A stretch of DNA of 40,755 nt. It comes from Chloroflexota bacterium. Lineage in GTDB: Bacteria > Chloroflexota > Anaerolineae > B4-G1 > SLSP01. Shown in pieces: positions 7,871 to 15,800 of this stretch. The position numbers and the translations under genes are program-made. Where the stretch lies: assembly GCA_029555965.1 (NCBI GenBank), contig JAKQHY010000032.1:1-40755 (forward strand), read 5' to 3'. The notes beneath the pieces were generated by a model. That model saw only the letters and a list, made by a program, of their open reading frames with translations, was not told the origin of the DNA and searched no databases. How positions within the stretch are numbered: position 1 is the stretch's first letter; each line of letters begins with the position of its first letter.

Positions 7871-9181
7871 ATGTACCGACGCAAAACCCAACAACGCTCG
7901 TTTCCTGGCCCTGAGGACGTCCTGCGGCAAACGTTGCCCAACGGGATCACGCTGCTTGTGCGCGAAAACTTCGACAGCCCGGCGGTGGTGATGAGCGGTT
8001 ACGTCCAGGCCGGCGCAGAAGACACGCCGCCCGACGTCGCCGGTCTGGCCGGCTTCGCCACCGACGTAATGCAACGCGGCACACAGCAGCGCTCCTTCGA
8101 GCAACTCTACGAAGAAGTGGAATCCATCGGCGCCAGCTTCGGCGTTTCCGGCTCCACCCACATCACCTCCTTTGGCGCCAAGGGCCTGGCCGAATACCTG
8201 CCGCTGCTGCTGGACATCCTCAACGACGTGCTGCGCCATCCGGCCTGGCGACCAGAACAGGTCGAAAAAGCCCGCGCCGAAATCCTCACAGCGCTCCAGG
8301 AGCGCGAGCACGACACCGCGCAGATGTCGTCCCTGGTGTTTCACGAACTGGTCTACCCCGAAGCGCATCCCTACCATTGGAGCGGCCTGGGCTATCCAGA
8401 AACAATTGGGCGTCTGACGGCAACCGACCTGGAGCAATTCCACACGCGCCACTTTGCCCCACAGGGGATGGTGCTGGTCGTCATCGGCGCCGTCAAAGCC
8501 GAAACCGCCGTGCAGGAGGTGACGTCGGCGTTGGGCGACTGGCAGGGCAGCCGACCCGCGCGCGCGCCCCTACCCCCCGCGCCGCCGCTCACCGAGCGCC
8601 GCGAGCGCCGCATCACTATCCCCGACAAAACCCAGAGCAACCTCATCTTGGGCTGGCCCGGCCCGGAACGCCTGCACCCGGATTTCATCCCCTGCTTTGT
8701 GGCGAACACTATCTTGGGCGTTTTTGGGATGTACGGGCGGCTGGGTCAGAGCGTGCGCGTCCAAAACGGCCTGGCTTACTACGTCTACAGCAGTCTGGAC
8801 GGCGGCATCGGCCCTGGGCCGTGGGACGTGGTAGCGGGCGTCAATCCAGCCAATGTGGATCGCGTCATCGAGCTAGTTTTAGCGGAACTGCGCCGTTTCC
8901 GTGACACACTGGTCCCCGCCGCCGAACTGGAAGACATCAAATCCTACTTGACCGGCAGTCTGCCCCTGCAACTAGAGACCAACGAAGGGGTGGCGCGCGC
9001 GCTGCTCAACATCGAGCGTTACCACCTGGGATTGGATTACCTACAGCGCTACCGCGATATGATCATGGCGATCACGGCGTCACAGGTGCGGGAAGCGGCC
9101 CGGCGCTGGTTAGACCCAGAGCATTTCGCCTTGGCCGTCGTCAACCCGGAGGCGCCTGCCGATGCTGACCACGGGGGTTGA
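7871..9181 (+). CDS. M16 peptidase-like protein, non-catalytic subunit
   Basis: 436 residues with the two-lobed M16 fold but no HxxEH: the equivalent stretch reads AGFATDVMQRGTQQR. It keeps the C-terminal family segment FGMYGRLGQSVRVQNGLAYY followed by VYSS, which in M16B heterodimers carries the Arg/Tyr that bind substrate in the partner's active site. Paired genes of one zinc-bearing and one Arg/Tyr-bearing subunit are common. ATG 7871 has AAAGGAG 6 nt upstream. The 3' end overlaps acpS by 20 nt. Confidence 0.88.
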   Translation: MYRRKTQQRSFPGPEDVLRQTLPNGITLLVRENFDSPAVVMSGYVQAGAEDTPPDVAGLAGFATDVMQRGTQQRSFEQLYEEVESIGASFGVSGSTHITSFGAKGLAEYLPLLLDILNDVLRHPAWRPEQVEKARAEILTALQEREHDTAQMSSLVFHELVYPEAHPYHWSGLGYPETIGRLTATDLEQFHTRHFAPQGMVLVVIGAVKAETAVQEVTSALGDWQGSRPARAPLPPAPPLTERRERRITIPDKTQSNLILGWPGPERLHPDFIPCFVANTILGVFGMYGRLGQSVRVQNGLAYYVYSSLDGGIGPGPWDVVAGVNPANVDRVIELVLAELRRFRDTLVPAAELEDIKSYLTGSLPLQLETNEGVARALLNIERYHLGLDYLQRYRDMIMAITASQVREAARRWLDPEHFALAVVNPEAPADADHGG

Positions 9182-9536
9182 CGTCGTCCAGATTTCGCGC
9201 ATCGCGCGCGCCGTAGACCGCTTCGGGGAACGCTTTCTGGATCGCGTCTACACCCCCCAGGAACTCGCCTTCACCCGCAAACAGGCGGCGGAACTGGCGG
9301 CGCGCTTTGCCGCAAAAGAGGCCGTCTCCAAAGCCCTGGGCGTGGGCGTGCGGGTGTTGTCGCCGCGCGGCATCCTCTGGCGCGAAGTGGAAACCCTCAA
9401 CGAGCGCAGCGGCAAGCCCTACGTCCGCTTGCACGGGAGCGCCGCCGAATTGGCCGCCGTCCAGGGACTCACCGAATGGGCCATCAGCCTCAGTCACGAC
9501 GGCGACATGGCGATTGCCTTTGTTGTGGCAATGTAA
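9162..9536 (+). CDS. acpS: Holo-[acyl-carrier-protein] synthase
   Basis: 124 residues, typical AcpS length. It transfers 4'-phosphopantetheine from coenzyme A to the serine of acyl carrier protein, activating fatty acid synthesis. GVDVVQISRI at the N-terminus contains the Mg-binding Asp, RFAAKEAVSKALG the second metal ligand (Glu) and lysine, and ISLSHDGDMAIA the C-terminal strand. The ATG lies within the last codons of the M16 gene, with GGAGG 9 nt upstream, so translation is coupled. It is followed by a CAACGGATT-type repeat hairpin. Confidence 0.93.
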   Translation: MLTTGVDVVQISRIARAVDRFGERFLDRVYTPQELAFTRKQAAELAARFAAKEAVSKALGVGVRVLSPRGILWREVETLNERSGKPYVRLHGSAAELAAVQGLTEWAISLSHDGDMAIAFVVAM

Positions 9537-9550
9537 TAGACACAATTTCT

Positions 9551-9607
9551 CAACGGATTGAACGAATTCAACGGAAAAATCCGTTAAAATCCGTTGAATC
9601 CGTTGAT
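9551..9607. repeat. CAACGGATT inverted repeat between acpS and dtd
   Basis: CAACGGATTGAACGAATTCA followed by ACGGAAAAATCCGTTAAAAT and CCGTTGAATCCGTTG: 8-9 nt units in both orientations that can fold into a hairpin just upstream of the dtd ribosome site. Confidence 0.75.
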
Positions 9608-9629
9608 CTATTTTTTGGAGGATAGGGCA

Positions 9630-10085
9630 ATGCGCGCGGTGATACAACGAGTGACACAGGCGTCGGTGACGGTGGAGGAGCAGGTCGTCGGGGCGATAGC
9701 CGGCGGGTTGCTGGTGCTGCTGGGCGTCGGCGACGGAGACACGGCGCAAGAGGCGCAGTGGCTCGGCCACAAAGTCGCCAACCTGCGCATTTTCTCCGAC
9801 GCGGAGGGGAAGATGAACCGGTCGGTCCAGGATGCCCAGGGCGCCGTCCTCGTCGTATCGCAGTTCACCCTCTACGGCGAGACGCGGCGCGGCTTCCGCC
9901 CCTCCTTCACCGCGGCTGCCCCGCCGGAGATTGCCGAGCCGCTGGTGACAGCCTTTGTCGCGGCGATACGCGCCGAGGGCGTGCCCGTGGCAACCGGCGT
10001 GTTTCGCGCCGCCATGCAGGTAGCGTTGGTCAACGACGGCCCCGTCACCATCCTGCTGGAAAAATCCCCCGCAGAAGATTCCTAA
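9630..10085 (+). CDS. dtd: D-aminoacyl-tRNA deacylase
   Basis: 151 residues, standard DTD length. It hydrolyses D-aminoacyl-tRNAs (and glycyl-tRNAAla), recycling tRNA and keeping D-residues out of proteins; active as a cytoplasmic dimer. The two diagnostic motifs are [17 protein letters not shown] (about residues 78-94) and [10 protein letters not shown] near residue 135, which carries the Gly-cisPro pair. [13 protein letters not shown] is the usual N-terminus, so ATG 9630 is the start, with GGAGG 8 nt before it. Confidence 0.95.
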   Translation: MRAVIQRVTQASVTVEEQVVGAIAGGLLVLLGVGDGDTAQEAQWLGHKVANLRIFSDAEGKMNRSVQDAQGAVLVVSQFTLYGETRRGFRPSFTAAAPPEIAEPLVTAFVAAIRAEGVPVATGVFRAAMQVALVNDGPVTILLEKSPAEDS

Positions 10086-10104
10086 ACCTACATAAAGATC
10101 TCCT

Positions 10105-10141
10105 GACTATTGGACTACATGACTAACGACTATCAGACTAC
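10105..10141 (+). repeat. GACTA short tandem array before the DprA-like gene
   Basis: GACTA at 10105, 10113, 10121, 10128 and 10136, spacing 8, 8, 7, 8, identical in spacing to the array at 3075-3110. It sits between the dtd stop and the next Shine-Dalgarno sequence. Confidence 0.75.
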
Positions 10142-10159
10142 TTTGAGGAGGATGGCCCT

Positions 10160-11158
10160 ATGGACGAAACATCGCTCTGGGCGTGGTTTTTGTTTCGCAG
10201 CGGATTGCCGGCGCAGCGCGCCAAGGCTTTGCTGGCCGAATGGGCGGCGCAGCAGTTGACGCTGGCAGCGGCTCTCGAAGGACTGCCCGCACGCGCCGCC
10301 GACCGGGGCCTGACGCCCGATGAAGCGGCCCGCTTGCGCCCGCCCGCGTCGCTGCCCACCGTGCGCGCCCTGCGCTGGAACGAGTCGCTCTATCCCCGGC
10401 GGCTGCACTCGCTGCCGCTCAAAGTGCGGCCGGCGCTACTGTTCTATCTGGGTGAAACTTCTCTTTTGCTGCGCCCCATCGTCTATCTAAACCCAGACAT
10501 TCTAACACCGGAGAATGAGGAAACCCTGCGCGAGTTCATCAGCCTGCTGCTGGGCGAGTATTTCCTCCCGGCAGCCTTCTACGGCACCCGCCAGGCGGAA
10601 TTGCTGTTGGAGGAATTGGCCGCCAGTGAAGGAGACCTGCTGCTCTTTGCGCGGCGCGGGCTGGCGCAGTTGCCCTTGACGGAATTTGAACGCACGTTGT
10701 TAGCGGCGCAGCGCCTCATCATAATGACGCCCCTGCCGCCGGAAACGCCGCCGAACCCGGCGTGGGATGCGGTCTTATCGCAAGTGGCCCTGGCTACCGC
10801 CGGCTACTGCGTCACCGTCGCGCCGCCGGCCGCCGCCGACCCGCTGTTGACGCCCACAGTATTGTTGTCCTCCGCCCCCCGGCTGACCTTGCCCGCTCAC
10901 GTTCACGCCTTTTCCGACGCCGCCGAAGCTGTGCAATGGCTCACCGAGGGTTTAGGCGCGGCGCTGCCCCCCTCTGCCCCGGTTGCCGCGCAGCGAGAAT
11001 CGGCCTGGGTTGATGCGCCCCTGGACGCGGCCCCCCTGGGAGAAAGCCTGCCGCCGGAGCCGCCGCTGCCCCCCGCAGAAGCGCTGCGCCTCCTGGAAGC
11101 GCGGGGACAAGTCCCCGAAGTCCTGCGGAAACGGCTGCTGGGGGCGGCGTCCCGTTAG
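10160..11158 (+). CDS. Degenerate DprA/Smf-like protein
   Basis: 332 residues. The N-terminal part resembles the helical lead-in of DprA, and LRWNESLYPRRLHSLPLKVR followed by PALLFYLGE matches the DprA segment before its Rossmann fold (a Tyr-Pro-x-x-Leu stretch, then a Pro-x-Leu-(L/F)-Y-x-x-Gly stretch). The expected glycine-rich GSR/GGRG loop is missing; instead comes IVYLNPDILTPENEETLREF. A second alpha/beta half follows, ending with a Pro/Ala-rich linker and a short helical tail. DprA loads RecA onto incoming single-stranded DNA; without the loop, that role is doubtful. Start: GAGGAGG 8 nt before ATG 10160. It ends the plus-strand run and its stop overlaps the stop of the convergent lipoprotein gene. 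Confidence 0.6.
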   Translation: MDETSLWAWFLFRSGLPAQRAKALLAEWAAQQLTLAAALEGLPARAADRGLTPDEAARLRPPASLPTVRALRWNESLYPRRLHSLPLKVRPALLFYLGETSLLLRPIVYLNPDILTPENEETLREFISLLLGEYFLPAAFYGTRQAELLLEELAASEGDLLLFARRGLAQLPLTEFERTLLAAQRLIIMTPLPPETPPNPAWDAVLSQVALATAGYCVTVAPPAAADPLLTPTVLLSSAPRLTLPAHVHAFSDAAEAVQWLTEGLGAALPPSAPVAAQRESAWVDAPLDAAPLGESLPPEPPLPPAEALRLLEARGQVPEVLRKRLLGAASR

Positions 11159-11706
11159 CGCTCCCCTACCAGGGCCACGGCGTCAATCTGATTCCAAAAA
11201 TTAGTGCGCGATTCGTCCAGTTCGATGCGGACTTTAGCAACCTTGTAGGCAGTGCGCGGAATTGCCACAGACAGCACCCCAGGGCACGGGGAATCACTAT
11301 CGGCGCCGCTCCAAATCTCCTCAGTCGCCCCATCCACCGACACCAATAACACCTTGCTGATCGCCCCGCGCCCAAAAGTCTGGTGAATGACAACTTCGTT
11401 GGCATAGACCGGTTGAGCATAAGTCAGCAATAACCATTGCAGCCCACCGCCGCGCGCTGACGCCCAGGCGCGGGAATCATCACGACATGCATTGACCTCC
11501 GGTGCGCCGGTAGCGCGCCGCGCACTCCAATCGGGATACCCAAACTGCGAACTGGCTTCAGCGGAAGCAGCCCATTGCGTAAAAACCTGCGGCGTCGCCG
11601 TTACCTCTGGAACCTGGGGAGCAATATGTGCACAAGCGCTCAGAATAATCGCCAACCCCCATGCCAGAGTCACTGACAAATTTTTTTCCCACCACACTGG
11701 TTGCAT
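11155..11706 (-). CDS. Secreted lipoprotein with galactose-binding-like (discoidin-type) domain
   Basis: About 180 residues. The N-terminus is a lipoprotein signal: charged residues, a hydrophobic stretch and the lipobox LSAC, with lipidation on the cysteine near residue 25. The mature part holds a motif (FGYPDWSARRATGAPEV, then a Cys and AWASA) seen in beta-sandwich carbohydrate-binding-like domains of extracellular Chloroflexota proteins. TYAQPVYANEVVIHQTF and WNQIDAVALVG fit the rest of that domain. Start is uncertain: GGGAG abuts ATG 11706 but sits 9 nt before an in-frame GTG at 11697. The stop shares bases with the stop of the convergent DprA-like gene (TTAG), leaving no room for a terminator. 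Confidence 0.75.
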   Translation of the reverse strand: MQPVWWEKNLSVTLAWGLAIILSACAHIAPQVPEVTATPQVFTQWAASAEASSQFGYPDWSARRATGAPEVNACRDDSRAWASARGGGLQWLLLTYAQPVYANEVVIHQTFGRGAISKVLLVSVDGATEEIWSGADSDSPCPGVLSVAIPRTAYKVAKVRIELDESRTNFWNQIDAVALVGER

Positions 11707-11783
11707 CTCCCTATCATATCCTCAGTCTGTGAAAGCGCAATGCCCTTATTCAGGTTCAATTGATGCGAAATCCTCAGTGCTAC

Positions 11784-11812
11784 TTGACCATTCATTTTAT
11801 CTATGCTATAAT
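11784..11812 (+). promoter_or_regulatory. Near-consensus promoter of the RpiR-family regulator
   Basis: TTGACC at 11784-11789 and TATAAT at 11807-11812 with a 17-nt spacer. Predicted start near 11819, with a leader of about 95 nt. Confidence 0.88.
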
Positions 11813-11831
11813 GTGCCTATTCAAAAAGTGT

Positions 11832-11850
11832 AGCATACAAGTGGTATGCT
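11832..11850 (+). promoter_or_regulatory. Candidate operator (7-bp perfect inverted repeat)
   Basis: AGCATAC-aagtg-GTATGCT lies at about +13 to +31 of the predicted transcript. A bound repressor here would block elongation or promoter clearance; autoregulation by the encoded RpiR protein is the simplest reading. Confidence 0.55.
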
Positions 11851-11853
11851 CCG

Positions 11854-11885
11854 GTGGGCCTTGCCGTCAATGCTTCAAAGCCCAC
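11854..11885 (+). promoter_or_regulatory. Leader hairpin upstream of the RpiR-family gene
   Basis: GTGGGCCTTG pairs with CAAAGCCCAC across an 11-12 nt loop, ending about 28 nt before the start codon. It lacks a U-tract, so it is not a terminator; function unknown. Confidence 0.4.
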
Positions 11886-11913
11886 TGTATACATTCAAAA
11901 AAGGAGAAGAACT

Positions 11914-12780
11914 ATGTTTCAAGATCGCATTCGTGGTAATTACGAAAATTTGACCCCAGGCTTCCGCAAACTGGCCGACTTCATCATGAACAACACACTG
12001 GACGCCGCCTTCTTAACAGCCACTGAGCTTTCCCGACGGGTAGGGGTTGATCCCGCCACCGTCGTGCGTTTTGCCCAGGAACTGGAATACTCCGGCTACC
12101 GGGAACTGTCGCGCGAAATCAAGCACTACGTGCGCGATCAGGTCACCTCCACCTACCGCAAGGCGGGCGAGGCCGAAAGCGTCGAGTCTCTGCTCCAGGC
12201 TTTGGTAGAAAACGCCGGCCAGAATATGCAGAACTTCGTCACCACCGACCTGCCCAATGTGGTCAAGGCGGTCCAAACGCTACGAGAAGCCGTGCAAATC
12301 TGGTTCACCGGCGAGTTCACCGGCTACGACATCGCCTCCTTCATGGCTAAGAAATTCCAGGCCTACGGCATTGCCGCCGCCGCGTTCCAGCCAAGCATGA
12401 GCGAGACCGCCAGCGTGGTGGCCCAGATGAACGAAGGGGACGTGCTCCTCACCTTCGCCGGCACCGAACCCAACCTCGACGCAGGCTACGCCGTGCGCCT
12501 GGCGCGGCAGAAGGGCGTCAAGACCATCACTGTGACCGGTTCCGGCGTCATCCTTCCGGCGCGCGAATCCGAACTGACCATTATCGTCCCCTGCAAGACC
12601 CCCGTGGGCGTCCCCGCCTTCGGCGCGATGATGCAGGTGATGGGCCTGATCTGGGAAGCGGTCATGAAGGAATGTGTGGCCGACACCGCCGCCAAGACCG
12701 AATCCCTGCAAGGCAATATGGAGAAAATCCTGAAACTGCGCGCGGAAACCCCGGAATACGAAGTCGGCGCCCAGAAATAG
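11914..12780 (+). CDS. RpiR/MurR-family transcriptional regulator (HTH + SIS)
   Basis: 288 residues. The N-terminal HTH_6 domain (about residues 1-75) shows LTPGFRKLADFIMNN, then TATELSRRVGVDPATVVRFA, the recognition helix region, and GYRELSREIK. The C-terminal SIS domain (about residues 115-245) would bind a phosphorylated sugar, with DIASFMAKKFQAYG and LARQKGVKTITVTGSG as its typical segments. Such proteins sense sugar phosphates and repress or activate sugar metabolism genes. Shine-Dalgarno AAAGGAG is 7 nt before the ATG. The gene is monocistronic, with its own promoter, an operator-like palindrome and a terminator. Confidence 0.9.
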   Translation: MFQDRIRGNYENLTPGFRKLADFIMNNTLDAAFLTATELSRRVGVDPATVVRFAQELEYSGYRELSREIKHYVRDQVTSTYRKAGEAESVESLLQALVENAGQNMQNFVTTDLPNVVKAVQTLREAVQIWFTGEFTGYDIASFMAKKFQAYGIAAAAFQPSMSETASVVAQMNEGDVLLTFAGTEPNLDAGYAVRLARQKGVKTITVTGSGVILPARESELTIIVPCKTPVGVPAFGAMMQVMGLIWEAVMKECVADTAAKTESLQGNMEKILKLRAETPEYEVGAQK

Positions 12781-12806
12781 CAGACAGTCGCACACTGTGC
12801 TAAGCA

Positions 12807-12840
12807 AAACAGGCGACCCAATAGGGCCGCCTGTTTTTTT
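12807..12840 (+). terminator. Rho-independent terminator after the RpiR-family gene
   Basis: AAACAGGCG pairs with CGCCTGTTT around a short loop and is followed by a run of T (CTGTTTTTTT). In the opposite direction the run is only TTTT, so it may also weakly end the convergent vWA transcript. Confidence 0.88.
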
Positions 12841-12845
12841 CAGGT

Positions 12846-15800
12846 CTAATCCCGGATGCGGCGCTTGAGACGCGCCGCGAGAGTGTCGCTATCCGGCGCG
12901 GCGGCAGAGGGCGCCCCCTCCGGCTTGGACGAAGGCGGCGTCGCCGGCGGCGTGGGCGGCGGCAGTATGACTGTGGCGGGCGGCGTTTCTGGCAGGATCG
13001 CCGGCGGCGCGGGCGGACGCTGGCGATCTCGTAGCGTAGCCGCGAGCGTGGGCGGCGCGGCCGGGGCGGCGGCGGGCGCCTGAGCGCGCGGCATCCGGGC
13101 GCGGAGCGCGGCCCATAGCTTGGCAACGTCGGCGCGGGTGAGCGCGAGCCGCCGCCAGGCGATGTCCACCGGCCAGAGTAACACCGCCAACAGCGTCAGC
13201 AGCGGGGCGAGCGGCTGCCCGGTATCCTGCCCCCGCAAGGTATGCGCGAAAGCCTCGGCGGGGTCGTCCGTCAGGCGCGCGGCGCTCACGGCGGTCAGCC
13301 GTTCCAGCGCGGCGGCGGCGTTCCCCGGCTGATATTCCTCCGACGCGGGCGCGGCCCAACCGGTGGTCAACGTGCGATCCCCATACAGGCGCAGCAACAG
13401 CGCGCTCCGGCGTTCCGGCGGCGTGAACTCCCCCTCGTAGCGGCCCGGCGCGGTCTGGTGCAGCGGCACGGTCTGCGGATCGGCCTCGTCGCCGGGCTGC
13501 GCGACGTGCAGCGCCAGGCTCAAGCCGTCGGCGTACCCCCCGCCTTCTTCGGATGCGCCCACGTCCAACGTGACACGCGCCGTTTCCCCCTCCGCCGTCA
13601 CGCGCAGCGCCAACCCGGCGTCGGTAGGCGCGGGCAAAATACGCCGCACGATGCTCCCCCAAAAGCGGCTGAACTCGTCCCACGACACCCACCCGCTGGC
13701 CCAGCGCCCGCTCGCGTCCGACGTCCACGCGACCGCCTGCCCCAGGCCGTACTGCCACACCGCCAGCAGCGGATCCTCCCGCGTGGCCTGCCACACGACC
13801 TGCGCTGCCCCTTTCGGCGTCGCCGCGACGTACCCGGCCAGCGGCGGCGTGGCGGCGAGGTCGGCGACGGGCGCCCAGGAGGATACGGGCATCGGGTAGA
13901 ACGTCTCCTCGACGATGTACGAGCGTTTGGCGCGCGCGGCCTCCTCGGCGAAAATGGCGGGCAGGTCGGCGGCGCGCTGCGTGAGGTAGAAACGCCCATT
14001 CCCCCGGTTCGCGGTTTCTGTCAGGAAGGGCACGTCGCCGCCCGCGCCGATGGACACCGCGCTCAGCGTGATCTGCTGCTCCCGGAACCCATCCACCAAC
14101 GACAGCACGCCCTCTTGATGTTCGGCGTCGGAGCCGTCGGCCAGCAGCAGGATGTGGCGTTGCGTCTCCGGGGAAAGCTGCGCCTGATCGAATAGCCCAC
14201 GCGCGTAGGTCAGGCTCTCGCGGACGTAGATGCCGCCGCCGCCGGCCTGGAGGCGGCGCAGGCGGGGGATGATCGCGCCGCGCTGCGCCATCGTCACCGG
14301 GCCGAGCGTGTCGGCGGGGCGGTCATCGAAGGCGACGACGGCCAGCGTGTCGGCGTCGTTGAGCGTTTCGGCCACGCGGATCGCGGCTTCGGCGGCCAGG
14401 CGGATTTTGGTGACGCCGCCCTCTTCCACCGACATGCTGCCGGATTTGTCAATGACGACGACCATCGCCAGCGGCGGGAAGCGGCTGGGGTCCTGGACGC
14501 GCATTTCGACCGGCAGCGCGTCTTCCAACGGCGTGCCGAGCCAGCCGCCGACGCCGTAGCTCTCCGGCCCGCCGACGGCGAGCAGGCCGCCGCCCAAATC
14601 GCGCACGAAGGTGTGCAGGGCGGCAAGCGTCTGCGGCGCGAACGCGCGCGCCGGCGTGTTCACCAGCACGATCCCCGCGTAATCGGCCAATCCGCCCACG
14701 GTCAACGGCAGTTCGGACGGCATAGCCTCCACGATGGTCAACCCGGCCTGCCGCAAGGCCGCCACCAGGGCCGCGCGCTCCGTCGTTTCCCCCACGACCA
14801 GCACTTGCGGCGCGCCCTCGACCATGAGCCAGCCGTCGGCGCAGTTGTTCTGGGAAAACGTGTCGCGCTCCGCCTCCAGGCAGACGCGCAGGGGCAGAAA
14901 TCCGGCGTCGGCGGCGGTGATGGAGAAAGCCAGCGCGCCGCTGTCGCTGCGCATGTCCAACGTCCCTTCCCCCGACTGGCCGCCCGCCGCCCAATGCAGC
15001 TTGACGAGCTGCGGGGTGTTCGCGCCGACGGTCACTGCCACCGGCACGCGGTCGCCGGGATAGACGCGGTTGGGGAGGCGCAGGTCGGCCAGCCAGACCT
15101 CCGGGCCGGGCGTCCCATCGCCGGTCTGGACGACCAGCAGTTCAACGTCCCGCGCGGCGGCTTCACGGAGCGCGGTCGCCGCGTCCCCGGCGGTTTCCAA
15201 CCCGTCCGTGAGCAGCACCAGGCGGCCCGGCGCGCCGTCGGGGATGAGGGCCAGCCCCAGGCGCACGGCTTCGGCGAGGTCGGTGGCGTCGGCGCGGGGC
15301 GCGGTGGCGATGGCCTCCAGCTCGGCCTCCGGCGAGAGCGGGCGGTCCACCCACGCATTGCCGCCAAAGACAACGAGGGCCGCGCGGTCGCGGTCGGCCT
15401 TGCGCGCGAGCGATTCCGCCACAAAGGCCGTCTGCGCCTCCCACGCCGCCCGCGTGCTGGCCGAACGATCCAGCAGGAAGACGACGGCCAGATCGCGCGT
15501 CCGCCGCGTCCAGCGGAAACCCAGGATAGACAACAGCAATAACAACAGGAGTAGGGCGCGGATGAGGACGGGCGGACTGAGGACTGAGGACTGAGGACTG
15601 AGGACTGAGGACTGAGGACTGAGGACTGAGAATTTCTTGTGGCGTTTGAGAAGGTCGAAGCAGTGCGTGAGCCAAGAGCGGCCGGGCTTCCACCAGAGGA
15701 ACGCTTCGAGCATCACCAGGGAGAGCGCGAGCAGGAGGGGCCAGCGGCTTACGTCGCGCCAGCCGGCGGCGTCGGCGGCGGGGGGGAGGATGCTGCCGGC

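Noticed and set aside
13242..14195. 317-codon plus-strand reading frame and several others opposite the vWA gene
   Set aside because: All are antisense shadows with Arg/Pro/Ala-rich translations and no ribosome sites. The minus frame encodes clear vWA domains.
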